NCBI GenBank assembly: GCA_036346355.1
Contig: CM070585.1
Coordinates: 387,001-451,000, forward strand
From: Rhipidocladum racemiflorum
Lineage: Eukaryota > Streptophyta > Magnoliopsida > Poales > Poaceae
Reading direction: 5' to 3'
DNA length: 64,000 nt
The position numbers and the translations under genes were made by a program. Shown here one piece after another: positions 13,565 to 26,420 of the stretch. Numbering within the stretch: the first letter of the stretch is position 1; the number at the start of each line of letters is the position of its first letter. The notes beneath the pieces are model-generated. The model worked only from the letters and a program-made list of their open reading frames with translations. It was not told the origin of the DNA and searched no databases.

Positions 13565-14011
13565 CAAAGTCGAGACAGGATGCCGCTGCCGTAGATGGCC
13601 GAGCTCCCTTGCGGCCACTGATGGCAGTCTTCTCTCCTCCTCCGGCAAACCACCACTGCGCAGAAACCTCCCCCGGAGCAACGCCTATGGTCAGATTGAT
13701 AAGAAACACAGCATCAGAAATGTGTAGTGGCCCCACGAAAGGCAAGCATCCCACATCACAGCGAGCTAGTAATAAGTTAGTAATGGAGCAGTGGGTTGGA
13801 ATGAGGAAGCCCCGACGTGGATTCGATTGCGGTGGGGGAAGTCGGAGACGGCGCGGTGCTGGGAGAGGCGCTGGAGCTCGGCGTGGCGGTCGGCAGCCAT
13901 GCGCATGACGAGATCGAGGCGCGCCTGGCGGCCGCGGATCCGGAGGAAGTCCCTGCGCACGTGGTCGGGGGGCGGAGTGGGGCTGTCCTCCTCTCGGTCG
14001 CGCGCGGCCAT
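10131..14011 (-). CDS. RING/U-box superfamily protein, C-terminal RING E3 ligase type
   Basis: Exons: 13817-14011, 13563-13684, 11693-12490, 11305-11611, 10916-11081, 10367-10469 and 10131-10248, in phase, 602 aa from the ATG at 14011. N-terminal landmarks are RDFLRIRGRQARLDLVMRM, LSQHRAVSDFPHRNRIH, ALLRGRFLR and ARELGHLRQRHPVSTLR. A long acidic, low-complexity centre of 250 residues follows. Then come a coiled-coil-like NDLRADVARIQQGMSHMQRM and a closing RING: CCVCCDTPIDSLLYRCGHMC, then CWKCANEL and GGKCPLCRAPI. All zinc ligands are present, so the RING should fold and could recruit an E2. The order matches the Arabidopsis At5g04460-type family, which has a longer N-terminus. Here two in-frame TAG codons lie just upstream of the ATG, so the gene may be N-terminally truncated. 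For the 10469 exon an acceptor 12 bases downstream is also usable. Confidence 0.85.
13522..13562. repeat. (AC)n/(GT)n microsatellite forming a 5' splice site
   Basis: About 20 AC dinucleotides on the plus strand. On the minus strand the exon ends TTTGAG and the intron starts directly with GTGTGTGT, so the repeat itself supplies the donor of the second intron of the RING gene. Confidence 0.9.
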
Positions 14012-14100
14012 CTAGACCCACTCCCGCACGAGGTCGATCTAGCCGAGCCAGCAGCTGGCGTCGGCGGCGCGCGAGATCTGCCGAGGCGGGGTCATCGTCG
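14012..14100 (-). pseudogene. Relic of upstream RING-gene coding sequence with two TAG codons
   Basis: The frame of the RING gene continues upstream of its ATG as CWLG-stop-IDLVREWV-stop-M. TAGs lie at 14012-14014 and 14039-14041. Family members carry a WLGE...VREWVQM stretch here (from memory), so the TAGs look like GAG to TAG and CAG to TAG changes in former coding sequence. Further upstream the homology is lost to me. Confidence 0.5.
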
Positions 14101-14926
14101 GGGCCGGGGAGGGGGATCCGTCCCAATAGCTATCGCTGGGGGGCCTGGGAGGGGACGCGACCGGGGGTCATGAGGGAGCGGTCGGAGAGGAGGAGGAGGC
14201 CGCATGGGTTGGCAGGTCGAAATCTCCGAGAAGGCAATGGGGTGTCAGGTTTGGTTGGGAGGAGGCATCGGAATCGAGTGGAGTCGGAGCCAGCCGGCCG
14301 GTTAGACGACGACGAGGAGGAGGCTGAACTGAAGCAGGAGGTGTGGAACTGTGGAGTCGAAGAAGACGAGCCAGACGCAAACTCAATTATTTTCAAATCT
14401 ATCTTATCTTGGAAATAGATCACCTAGTTAGAAATCAACCTCTTAAAAAAAAATACAGACGTATTTTGACTTTACAAAATGATTAAGGTGGCAGTGAAAT
14501 TGGGAAATGTACTGAGGGAGAATATCCAAAAGTTGAGGGAGAATATCGTATGTGTGGTAATGAATAAATGAATATAGTTGAGAGAAAATAAATAAAGATA
14601 TAAGTAGAAAACAACTTATTAAAACTACATACAAGCTTTATATTTCTCAACAAAACAGTAGGTTATATATTTCTCAACAAAACAGCGGAGGGAGTACCGT
14701 ATTACGATTAAGCAAAAGTCACTGTTTTACAGCCACTGATATGCCCTAAACAACGCCATTGTCTTGTGATATCATCACGCAGGATAGGCAAGATAACAAC
14801 AGCAGTGTTGCAAATTAACCAGAAAAAAGGAGCATTTTTCTCCCAACATGCTCGCATAATACATGAATTTGGCGGTAGCTGTAGCTCCTTCCTCAAAATC
14901 AAGCTGAAACATCATGGTTAATTTGC

Positions 14927-14961
<35 letters not shown>

Positions 14962-15271
14962 AAGACGATGAAGAATAGGGGAGGAGCTTGGACTTGTCCA
15001 CAAAAAGGTTGCTGCAAAATCTGACGTTCCCTTGGTGCAGCTGCTTTCAGCATCACAGAATTCTTCGGTTCCAAGCCTACCGTCTTCAATTTCCGCCGGT
15101 CAGTTTGCTCTTCACTCCTCCCTTCCGTAGCACAAACATCACATGCAGCTATATCTCCTGCTAAAAGAGAGTTTTTCAGCTATATCTCTTTCTAAAAGAG
15201 AGCTTTTCTTCTTTTACCCATCAGCAAAATCAGCTAATTTTTGTTTAGCGGCGTATAAGAACATCCACAGC
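14101..15271. other. Region between the RING and PHT4 genes
   Basis: 14130-14420 is GC-rich with open frames on both strands. It may be the RING gene 5' leader or a lost N-terminal exon. 14430-14700 is AT-rich and ends in GCGGAGGGAGTA, like one end of a Stowaway MITE, but no matching end was found. A poly(T)/poly(A) run lies near 14931-14965. From about 14960 to 15271 is the likely 3' UTR of the PHT4-type gene. Confidence 0.4.
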
Positions 15272-18200
15272 TTATTCAAGAACTTTCTCTCCAGTTGAAA
15301 ATACATTCCACACCACTGTTCCTACGATGTACAGTGCAACAGCCACCTTAAACACGCTATCCCAAGAACCTGGAGGTCAAAAAAAAACAACAAGACATAG
15401 GAGGAGGAAGTTAGCATTGTCATACGAGGCTCTACGTGTTCTGTGACAATGGGATTTTACCTTTCTGGAGAATGTAGCCAGTGGCAGCAGTACCAAAAAC
15501 TCCTGCAAGCACGCCAGCACTGTTGGACAGTCCAAGAAGTACCCCCTGCAATTTTTTGGAACATTGTCTAGTTAGATGCAATTATCTGAGACCACAAGCC
15601 CAAAAGGAGCAACCAACACTACTGGCAGCCAAACTAAATTTTCTCAGGTGAACTAGAGAGCATCAGACCAGTAACAATCAGCATGATGACATTACCGCAT
15701 AACGTGGTCCTATGTCCTGATGATTCGAGTACAGCCCAGACTGTGAAAAGGCATCACTTCCCTGTCAAAAAAATGGCCAGAAATATCAGCAAGTGTTTAC
15801 AGCAGAACAGTTGTTGGTGGTATCAGAAGCTACTTATGAACCCGCATGAATGGCATTTCTCGAGTATATCAAACCTGACTGCATGCCATACACAATATGG
15901 CCATGGCTGGAGTACGGACTTTGCTCAGCAGTGTCAAGAAGAAGGCTGGTCCAAGAAAACCAATCGATTGCATGATCTACAACACGTTTCAAAACTATGT
16001 CAAGATAAGCAGCTCAAACTAGCATACCTATTTCCAGAATTTCATACAAGAAACAAACAAGAAATACCAAATAACAACTTACCTTACGAACATTTGTTAT
16101 GGAAATCCCTCTCTCAACAAGAGTGTCAGCTATCCAGCCACCAATATTCGCAAATACAGCCATTGTAAACCATGGCAAGACACACAGAAGCCCGGACTCG
16201 GTGAGATTGAACTTCAGAACCTGGGTAAAAGCATTCCTCGAGTAAAACCAACGACATGACATGGTATCGTTGTCTGATATGAGCAATGAGGACTGTCAAA
16301 CATTTGACACCATAAAACTGTAACTACCTGATTGTAGTATGTGGGCATCCAAGTCAGAAGAATGAATGTTCCCCAGTTATGGCAAAAATGTGATATTATG
16401 AGAGCCCACACTGGAGCCTTTGATAGAATTAGCCTCCATGGTATGGACGTAACGGGCTCCTTAAAGGCACCACCACCTACTATGTACCTCTTTTCCGCTT
16501 TGCTTAGTTCAGGATCCTCACTCGGTGAGCTGCGTGCCTAATTAAGAGTGAACACTAGCAGTTAGCTGACAAAGGAGAATTAGTATCTGAAGGCCAAAAG
16601 AACATCAGCAACCAAAAGTTTAGCCTGCTGATTCCCAGAGTTGTTTATGCAAAAATAGATGGCATCTAAATCAATTATTTATGATGAACACATGTCTACT
16701 GAATACTGACTTGACCTGTATGAAACTAGCACTATAGTACAGAAAATGAGAAACTAGTGCACGAATTGGTTCATCTTACTTTGCTTTGCCACAGTGCAAA
16801 CCAGATGCTTCCTAGGGACCCAAATGCATAAAAAACAGAAGGCCAACCGAATCTGCTTATCAAGAGAGGTGAAAAGGCCAGGCCTGTGACTGAGCCAAGG
16901 TACATTCCACTGTATACTAATGCAAGAGATCTGCTTCTCTCTGAAACCGGGATCCATTTGGAAAGAATGTTGTTCATAGCCGGCATAGCAACACCCTGTC
17001 AAACAATATATATAACAAAATCAATAAAAGCCAAAAACAAAGACCTCGCAATACAGTGCTGCAACTATAAACTTGATTTCTTAATAATACCCGCTCCGCC
17101 TCCGCTAATAATATCAACAAAATGGAATGGACGTCAAGATTCATCAAGATACTTGATAAGCCAGATAAGATATGGCATAATTTATCCCTTGGTTTGTGCA
17201 TGTGCAGTAGTGCATCAGATGGTTTATGACAGGTACATACTTTCTCACGACACAAAATTTTAGTCACCATATTTGCGTGTCGTGGAGCAATGGAAGACAG
17301 TCTACTGAGGAACTGTGCAACATATGATACGGAGAAATTTTACGGTGCATTATACTGGTAGTATATAGTGTGTAGTATAAATTAGATCTAACCGTTGATT
17401 TGTTAAGGGTGTTTCTACTACTGTACTACCAGATGAAGTATAAGTAATCTCTAGTTAATCTGATCCATTGGATCGAAAAGAATGAACTGTTCATATTCAA
17501 TTTAGTGTACTGTAAAAAAACTCATGATATGAAGCATTTGTTGTATATGCATGAAATGCATATGATAAATAGCATAAATTATTGAAGAGTGACAATAGAA
17601 GACACCAACCTCGCCTATCCCCATGAAAGCACGCATGATGAGTAAGAACGGAAGCCCAACCTTGGCAGCAAGGGGCGTAAGAATTGTTGCAACTGACCAC
17701 CACACGACCCCAAATCCTAGAACTATCTTACCACCAAACCTGTCAGCCCAAATACCTCCAAGAATCTGCAGCACAAATTTTCAGAATCAACTGTGTCTTT
17801 TTTAGACAAACAGGGCACCAACAACGATGCCCCGGTTACATTCTATTGAAATTGGGTACCAAAATCAATTGTATGTGATGCAAATCAAAAGGCGCACCAA
17901 GAAACTAATGCAGAGCAAATTCTCGGCGTACAATAATAGCAATGCACCTGAGTAAGAAGGTAGCCCCAAAAGAAAGAAGACTGGATTAAGCCAACAGTTG
18001 CTGGATTCCAGCCGAACTCTGATGACATTGGAAGGATTGCGATACTCATATTGACCTGGCAGAATTTAGTAAATGTTCAGTACTTAAATAGCGAGAACAA
18101 ACTTAATTGTTGCCATCAGATACAGCTAGAAAAATGAAACCACTGACTCACACGGTCCATGTTGCAAAGCAGGAATGCAAAGAAGCAAAGGAGAACGATT

Positions 18201-19284
18201 GTCCACCGCTTTGGGAACTGCTGCCACCAAGGAGAAATCTCACTTGTATCTCCAATCAGAAGTGCGTCAGAAGGAACATCGGAAGGGCTCAACGGTGATC
18301 CTGCTATCTCATACTGCTCGGCTTTGCAGTCAGCACGTGTTCTGATTGATAGTCTGTACTCTGACTCGACACAAGCACTCTCCAAACTGGTGAAATTCTC
18401 CCACCTCCTTGGTTTTAGCCAACCACTGTTTACTGGATCTGAGGACACAAAGCACTCAACCCTCCACAGAACTCTCCTTTTCAGGCCTGCATTGCAAAAC
18501 CTCACGGTTGGGTAGTCCCTAGCAGAGTTGAACACAGTCTGCTGAATTCGCCCAGAGAGTTGTAATCTTGCCGTTCCAGTGTTCCTGGAATAATTATGGA
18601 CTAGGAAAAGGGTGCTCCTAGTCCTAGCAATATGCGGACCTCTTTCCCCAGGAACCAAGAGACACGCCCACCTGTTTTGTGGTGATGTACAATATTTCAG
18701 CTGATGTTGCTTTCCTGTAAAATTTTACCGGAAGAATTAGATTTTGCAACAAAGGGGCCCCCCGATGGAAATAGCACTAATCTGTCATGTCATTTCATCT
18801 TAAGTATTCAGGCAGAGCGATGGACTCTGTAGTCTTTATGGAACGACAAGCAAGAATAAGTGTTCAATCCAGTGCAATATTTTGCGAACCATGGTTTAAT
18901 GGTTCTGAACCACCTTCTTGTGCATGGAAAACATCTAGGCATGGTAAAATTCTTAAGATAAATGTTAAGAGTACAAAGCATGCACTCGAACAAGAACCCA
19001 CTCAACTTTTATGAGACAAATATCAATCGAGTTAGTATAATATTCTTGTGCCATCTTACGGCAGCTGCAGAAAATGGATGCCCCCAACACAAACAGCTTA
19101 TGCGTGGACAAGCAGCTTATTAATTAATAATTATGCGGCAGCTGCTTTAAAAAAGAAGAGGAAAGAAAACCCGGGGAAATAAAAAGAAGAGGAATCGTAA
19201 ATTCATCGAGCAAGATTCTCTTGAGTTACCTGACGGGAGCGGAGAGGCAAAGGTTCTACTGGAGAGGACGGCTCCCGTAGCCAT
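15272..19284 (-). CDS. PHT4;4: Plastid anion transporter of the PHT4 family, PHT4;4-like
   Basis: Eleven exons: 19230-19284, 18152-18714, 17948-18055, 17610-17765, 16780-16995, 16328-16537, 16083-16220, 15875-15976, 15696-15761, 15461-15545 and 15272-15369. They join in phase to 598 aa. The start ATG has a good context (GCCACCATGG) and begins a Ser/Thr-rich, Arg-containing N-terminus like a chloroplast transit peptide. The mature part is a 12-helix major facilitator domain: FPKRWTIVLLCFFAFLLCNMDR, VNMSIAILPMSSEFGWNP, GGIWADRFGGK, RAFMGIGEGVAMPAMNN, HFCHNWGTFILLTWMPTYY, GGWIADTLVERG and SGLYSNHQDIGPRYAGVLLG. It tracks the Arabidopsis PHT4;4/ANTR2 sequence closely. That protein sits in the chloroplast envelope and carries ascorbate (and phosphate in assays). 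No break was seen. A copia element lies 565 bp upstream. Confidence 0.95.
17338..17516. mobile_element. Small MITE in the PHT4-type gene
   Basis: It lies in the 614-bp intron between the 17610-17765 and 16780-16995 exons. The ends are imperfect inverted repeats: TTTTACGGTGCATTA on the left, and TTTTACAGTACACTA when the right end is read on the other strand. The target duplication is unclear. Splice sites of the intron are intact. Confidence 0.45.
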
Positions 19285-19843
19285 GGTGGCCAAATTAAGC
19301 CTTCAAGGAAGGAGAAGAAGAGGAGGAGGAGGAATCTCAGGGAAGCTGCTGCATAGGAGAGTGAGCTGTGATTAAGAAGAAGCAAAGAAAGATCCGAGCT
19401 TGGCGGGTTCTCTGTCCGGAAGGAAGAGAGGGGGAGAGGAAGGCGGAGGGGGAGACGAGAGGATAAGTGGCCACCAAACCTCTACGTCTTCCTTGCTCTC
19501 GCTCGCCTCACTCACCTCCTCTCTTCCTTCTCCCTCGGGTTGTTTGGTTTGTTGGCTTCGGCTTCGCATAAGCGCGAAAACTACCTCTGAGCTGAGCTCC
19601 TGGTCCGCCGTCCAACCCTCCCTCTCTTATTTCAATGGCCTCTTCCTCCTCTCCTCATCATATCTACTGATCTCAGCTGCTAGGCCAGGCCGACGAGGGA
19701 GGGCCATTCGCGTGTCCCGTTGTGGATCACGGAACCGTCCGTACCGTCCACTGACCAGTGGGCCCAACCCCCCCGGACTCCGTAGCAACGACGGCTGCAC
19801 CCCAAAAAAGGCGGACAAAAAGAAGGCGCTGGAGGCGTAAGAT
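19285..19843. promoter_or_regulatory. 5' flank of the PHT4-type gene, bounded by a copia insertion
   Basis: The only sequence left between the transporter start codon and the 5' LTR of the copia element, so it should hold the native proximal promoter. It is rich in GGA and CT runs near 19300-19520, typical of a plant 5' UTR. I cannot identify a TATA box with confidence. Confidence 0.4.
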
Positions 19844-19848
19844 CAAAC

Positions 19849-20065
19849 TGTTAGGAAACTGGATTCGTATCCGATATGGACTCTTCCTTATCTCTAAGCA
19901 GAACCGCTATATATAGGAGGCAGGGGGTCACCCCATTGTAAACAAGCATACAGAATAATAAAGCAGGCCCGTTCCTCCTCATATTGTGTCTCTCGCCTCT
20001 CTTTACATTCTCCGATTTAGATCTATTAGGCAACCCCGACTATTCGATGGCGAGGTTGTCTAACA
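19849..20065 (+). repeat. 5' LTR of the copia element
   Basis: Begins TGTTAGG and ends CTAACA. It has a TATA-like CTATATATAGG near 19908 and AATAATAAAG near 19957, a likely poly(A) signal. The sequence after the LTR (CGTTATCGCGACG) is in the place of a primer-binding site and resembles the GTTATCAGCACG motif seen after many plant copia LTRs. Confidence 0.92.
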
Positions 20066-21872
20066 CGTTATCGCGACGTAAGCTCTACCGAGAAAGATTG
20101 AAAGGTGAGAAAAGACAAGAAGCGAAGGATCATCGACGGCGACTTAACGTCTACTACCGGCGATTGATCGCCCGATCCGATCTGCAATCAACTCGCCATC
20201 AAGCCGGCATCCACCGGATTGCCGAAAGAAAAGTCCTACGCGACTCTATCCTACGCGATAGCCTCACCAAGAATAGATTGAGAATCGGTAAGAATACGAC
20301 GATTGAATCTAATCGCTCGCTCGTTTTGCATCCACATGGCATGGGGCTACAAATCTGCATTGTTTCTTTCGATTTCCAGTATATATTACAATATATCTAC
20401 AAGACATGAAGCTCTCAGATGGTGACATGTAACACGGTTACAGAAACTCGACAAGACGGCCGCCTAAAGCACAAAAGCCACCGTCGCCGATTCGCCTGCG
20501 CATGAAGTGCCGCAGCCTCTCTCACACCGCGTCGATCGGCCACGGTTACCGACTTGGCCACCAAGCGCGCCAGCGACCACGAGACACCGCTTGTTCCTCG
20601 TCGCTCAAAGTCGGCCAAGGCGCCGTACTCGCCATGGCGTCATGGCCCTTTGATAGCCACCGCCATGGCCGGCTCCTCGCTGGCCAAAGGGCTCGGCCGC
20701 GATGGCGCCCTCGGTCTCGCCAGGCTGTCGTCGATGCGTCGCTACGCGGACCAGCGATCTTGCCGCCCGGCTGAAGCCACCGACGCCGACCTCGCAGTGG
20801 CCGGGCGTCGCTCCATGTCCCGAACATCCACCGTGTCCTAACCGCCGACAGAAAGCCGAGCTTCGTGGACAAGAATTTTTAGACATTAAGTCCGATGTCT
20901 TTTGGGCCAGGCCATATGCGACCATGCAGACCACGAAGTCCAAGTTCTTGCAAAAGTTACGGGCGAGGCTATATGCGACCATGCAGACACGAAGTCCAAG
21001 CTCTTGCAAAGTTCTAGGTGGACTTGAAGTCCTTAAAACACCAGATCGAATCCGGTTTAAAAAAAGCGGATTTGGCGCCACGAGGGCAAGGGGAAATGAC
21101 CCCTTTGCCCCCCCTCATTTTTTTTTCTTCTGAATATTGCATTATAAATTCAGAAAAACAGATTAAAATAGCTAGAAAATTCTTGAAAATTTTTGTGGCT
21201 CTGTTTTAATTTTCCTTAGCCTTATTTTCCCGCATTTATGAATTATGGAATTTATTTTCCTGTATTTTATGAATTATGCAATTATTGTTTATTTTGAATT
21301 TATGAATTATGTCATGATGATATTTGCTGAAATTAAATTTTTCATTGTACAAGAATCCCAAAATTGCTTGGAAATTAGCAGAAATTATGAAAAGTGCTAG
21401 GAAAATTCCAGAATATTTCATATGGCATAAAATGAGAACATGAGTGGTTGGGATTTGATTTTGGTAATGAATAAACAGATATGAGACAATTGGTGTCTAG
21501 GAAAACACACATGAGGCTTGGTTCTTTAATTGGCACCCGGAAACGGGAAGTGCTCCCTCCCTCATGTGAGCCCTAGGGGCGAGTTGACTGCCAAGAGTCA
21601 AATTGACAGAGATATTCATTACCTGCTTTTGTTCCCACCAACAAGAATTATATAAATTGTAACTAGACTTATGCCATGTTTAATTCATGTTGAAATTTAT
21701 TTTCATTATCAAGTGATCTTTGGAAAATTGTCAGTATAATTAACGTAAAATTGCCAAATACTAAGAAAATTCTGAAATTCATGAGAATTTACTTTCCGCA
21801 TTTTACTTATTATGCAATCACACTTTATTAGATTACACGCAGTAATCTAATGTAGGAATCTTGTAAAATGCA
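20066..21872 (+). other. Long leader of the copia element
   Basis: About 1.8 kb between the 5' LTR and gag with no recognisable domain. It contains a direct repeat: a unit of about 48 bp with ATATGCGACCATGCAGAC as its core, starting near 20910 and again near 20967. From about 21120 on it is AT-rich. Confidence 0.5.
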
Positions 21873-22874
21873 GATGTCCGGCATTGTGAACCGTGAGTTT
21901 GAAGAATTGGCCCAAGACGGTCAAAACTACCTCACTTGGGCATCCGATGTGAAGATCGTACTCGCGGCAAGAAGCTCAGAGCTGCTATTGGCTTAGGGTC
22001 CTCGAAGGGCGCACCACCTAATGCCGAGCGAGCGATCAAGCATTGCACTTCCTCGAGCACCATCTCTCACCACCTCAAAATGAATATATGGTGAAGAAAG
22101 TGCAATTGAGCTATGGACTGCACTCGTGCGATTCGAGAAGCTCAAATACACAATCTTGCCCCAAGCACACAAGATTGGGTGCGTCTGAGGTTTGCGGACT
22201 ACAAAGCGATGGCCGAGTACAATTCTCGCCTTGCACGTAATTTGTACTAATCTCTCCCTATGTGGCAAGAAGATCACCAAGAGGAGAAGATTGAGAAAAC
22301 TCTTTCCACTTTTCACCCCAATGCTATCCGAATGCCCGCACTATCGTCAGACGCATACAAGGAGTATAGCGAATCGATTGATGTTATGCAAGTTCTTGAG
22401 TCACAAGATGAAGTTCTCCGAAGAACTTCGTCTCACACCACTGGAAGGGGCATTGTACCGTAAATCAATGCCAACAGCTATAAGGTGAAAAAGCCCGCCC
22501 ACATGAAGTGGGTCAAGAAGGGTGGAAAAGAGAAACATCGTGCCAAAGGAAAGTCCATAGCCCAAAAGAAGAAGAATGGCAAGGAAAAGCCGCAGGCAAG
22601 CCGTATGGACAGCAAAACCAAAGCGTGCTTCAAATGCGGCACTTGGGGGCATTGGTCAAAAATATGCCGGGAATCCAAAGAAGTGATCAATGCATATCAG
22701 GCCAAGAAGAAGGCCAAAGGAAATGCACTGGCAGAGGCACATTTTGCCGAAGTAGGCAATGATGATGTCATGGAAGTTGACACCCCACATGCTTCATCCT
22801 CGCAGCCCGGCCTAGACATCAATGATGCAGCCAAGCCCTTGGCAAATGAAGAAAACACTTCGTGGATGACATAG
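21873..22874 (+). pseudogene. Broken copia gag
   Basis: A start at 21873 gives MSGIVNREFEELAQDGQNYL, the N-terminus of a copia gag. The frame stops near 21995 after an indel. The C-terminal part (frame from 22485) is Lys-rich and has a CCHC zinc knuckle at about 22626-22670 (C-x2-C-x4-H-x4-C). Confidence 0.85.
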
Positions 22875-23132
22875 AAGCGAAATGAATGCATACTTTACAG
22901 ATTCCGTTTAGTGCATGAATAACATTGTTAGCACTTTCTTTTAGATTGTGGTTGATTAGTTAATATTGAATAATTGTAAGCTCTCGAAGAGCATACTTTT
23001 ACTTTCTCATGAATAAGAATTGTTATTTATTCTTTATTCCAGTATTCTTTACTTGCAAGCAATGTTTGAATTACTTTGCCACTGTCAGATTAGAATTATA
23101 TTTCTTTTCATCTAGAAATCGTGTAGCACCCA

Positions 23133-26100
23133 ATGGAGGAAATATGCATTGTTGATAGTGGCACAACAAATACCATCTTAAGAGAGTCGAAATACTTCCA
23201 GACGATCACGAAGAACGCTGGAAGGATTACGACAATCGCAGGAAGCGATACGCATATAATAGGCTCAGGAAGAGCCACAATTATATTGCCAATGGGTACA
23301 ACTTTGGTAATTGAAGAAGCCCTCTTGTACCCCTGAATCAACTCGCACTCTCTTAAGTTTCAAGGATATCCGCGCCAATGGGTTTCACGTAGAAACCAAT
23401 GAAGAAAATGGCAAAGAACACTTGTGCATTGTGAAGCACGCGGAATATGGAAAGATGGTACTAGAAAAATGTCCCTCATATGAATCAGGTTGTACTACCA
23501 CGAAAATCAATGCACACGCAGTGTATACTTCTTTGAAGACTGTCTTTAGAAGCTCTGAATTATTTGCTTTATGGCATTGTAGATTAGGTCATCCTGGTCT
23601 TAGATTGATGAGAAATATAGTTAACAACTCACAAGGTCATGGCATTAATGTTAAGAATTTCCCGAATCACGAAGATTTTATACGCCATGCATGTGCCACC
23701 GGAAAGTAATAACTAGACCCTCTGTTATGAAAGTGCAACATGAAATCTCTGCATTCCTGGAACGCATTCAGGGGGGATATTTGCGGACCGATTCAGCCAT
23801 TGTTAGGGCCGTTTTCGATCCTTTATGGTGCTCATTGATGCTTCCTGGAAATGGTCGCATACATGTTTGCTGTCAACAAGGAATCATGCATTCGCAAAAG
23901 CTGATCTCGCAGATCATCAGAATTAAGAATGTTTTTCACGATCATCGCGTGAAGTCCATTCGAATGGACAATGCCGGTAATTTACTTCTAAGGCATTTGA
24001 TGATTATTGCACAGCAACTGGAATAACTATTGAGCACTCTGTACCGCATGTCCATACGCAAAATGGACTAGCTGAAGCACTCATAAAGAGGATTAAGTTT
24101 ATTGCCGCATCAGCTCTTGCAGAGTTGTAACTTGTCCAACAATTGTTAGGGACACGCAGTCCTGTATGCGGCAAACACTCATCAATTATAGACAATCGGC
24201 CTACAACATCCATTCAACCATGCAAACTAGTGCATTGGGTCAACTCAAGAATTGAATGTATGGTATATGTACCTATACCACCCCACAATGGATCGCAATG
24301 GGCCCTCTCCGCAAGTCCGATATCGTTGGTTATGAGAGTGCATCCATAATCGTGTATTTGGAACCCATGACTGAGACTTACACACACTCGATTCGGCCGA
24401 TTGCATCTTTGACGAGGACCATTTCCGTCATTAGGGGAGAGAATCAACCATTGGATGAAAAATGCCGGAAATAGTATGGCATTCCACTGATCCCGCGCAT
24501 GACCCTCGCACTAATGAAGCAAATCAAGAAGTCCGAAGATAATTGATTTGCGAATTTAGCAAATGAACTGCCTGATCATTTTTGTGATCTCAAGAGCGTG
24601 GTTAAGTCGCATGTACCGACAAGAAATGCACCGAGAGAGGGTGGAAATACCAAAGAAAGCAGAAGGTATCCCTCATCCTGTTCCGAGGCCTCAAAGAAAA
24701 AGAACAGGAGATCTGGCTTCTCAAACCCAAAGTACCCGGAGACGTCTAGGGAAAAATGGGCAAGAGGACTTACCATAGCCAATCACAAAAATGCCCCAAA
24801 GCAAGAAGAGGAGCCAGTTGAGACCTGGCACTGGAAAGAAGCCTGTCGAAAAGGCAATTCCAGATTTGAATCTTCAATTGGAAGAAACCGCCAGAAATAA
24901 TGTGTGCGCACACATTGGCGGAGAAAAACTAAAGGAACTTGCTCCTGGAATGGGAAATAGCAATGAAGAGCAAGTAGAAGTGCATGAAGCACACCATGAC
25001 GAAATGGCCATAAATTTTGTAATAATAGGAGAATCTATGAAAAGAGCAACAACCATTGCAAGGCTTGTTGTTCAAGGTTTCACTCAACGTCCTAGGGTTG
25101 ATTATGAAGAAACCTATTCTCCTGGTCATGGGTGGAATTACCTTTAGATACTTAATCTCAATGGTAGTCAACTTGAAGTTGAGAATGAAGCTAATGGATG
25201 TTGTCACAAAGATATTTGTATGGAAACTTGGATTCGGAGATTTATATGAAAGTACCTGGAAGGTATCCCTATCCCGAACCAAGACAGAGCAAGCGAGAAA
25301 CCTATACAAGTGTGAAATTGGAGAAATCACCTGTATGGGCTAAAACAATCGAGGAAGAATGTGGTACAATCGTTTGAGTGACTTTCTCTGCAAGAAAGGC
25401 TACACGAGCAATGAAGATTGTCCATGTGTATTTATACAACGATCCACGAATGGATTTTGTATAATCTCCGTCTATGTAGATGACTTGAACATCATTGGGA
25501 CGGATGAGGAAATTGAAGAAGCATGCACATACTTGAAATCTGAGTTTGAAATGAAAGACTTGGGTAAAACCAAGTTCTGTTTAGGCTTGCAGCTTGAACA
25601 TGTCCAAGGCGGAATCTTGGTACACCTAGCATCCTACACGCAGAAAGTGTTGGAGAGATTTGGCTTTGAAAAGGCATACCCCGCAAAGACCCCAATGGTC
25701 GGAAGGTCACTCCAAGCAGACCTAGACCCGTACAGGCCTAAAGAAGAGGGGGAGGAAGTCCTGGGAGCGGAATTCCCATACTTGAGTGCAATTGGAGCGC
25801 TCATGTACCTTGCGAATAGCACTAGGCCGGACATTGCGTTCGCCGTGAATTTGCTAGCGCGGTACAGTGCAGAACCCACCAAAAGGCATTGGAAAGGGGT
25901 GAAGGACATCTTCCGTTACCTTCAAGGAAGCAAAGACCTCGGCTTGTTTTACATAAGAAACAATGAATTGAATTTAGTTGGCTCGCCGATCTTTGAGTAC
26001 CTATCGGACCAGCATCTTGGCAAGTCACAAACCGGGTATGTTTTCCTTTGCGGTGGAACAGCAATTTCTTGGAAGTCGTCTAAGCGGACTCTTGTCTCGA

Positions 26101-26420
26101 CGTCGACTAACCACTCGTAAATCATTGCATTGTATGAAGCCTCTCGGGAATGTGCATGGCTTGAAGAATGGTTCACCACATCCGTAAGTCATGTGGTCTC
26201 AGACATGGAACAAACCCCACTATTATCTATGAAGATAATGCGGCTTGTGTTGCACAAGTACAAATGGGATATGTGAAGAGTAACCTTACAAAGCATATCA
26301 ACCCCAAGTTCTTTTATGCTCATGAAATGCATAAGATGAACGAGATAAAGATCTTGCATACTAAGTCGTGTGAAAATCTCGCGATTTATTCACTAAGTCA
26401 CTCCGGCATCTTCCTTTGAA
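23133..26420 (+). pseudogene. Broken copia pol: protease, integrase, RT, RNase H
   Basis: The protease active-site motif DSGTT lies near 23154. The integrase zinc-finger start (LWHCRLGHPGL) lies near 23565-23600, and a decayed integrase core runs from 23740 to 24130. RT carries YVDD at about 25473-25484 with the following DLNIIGT. The RNase H motif YEDNAACVAQ lies near 26230. Multiple stops and frame changes lie between these, so no polyprotein can be made. Confidence 0.88.

Noticed and set aside
13492..13908. Plus-strand frame with a poly-His-Thr run (HTHTHT)
   Set aside because: It is the translation of the AC microsatellite and the antisense of RING-gene exons.
14430..14697. A Stowaway MITE ending GGAGGGAGTA at about 14697
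   Set aside because: Only one end is visible and no CTCCCTCC partner or TA pair was found nearby.
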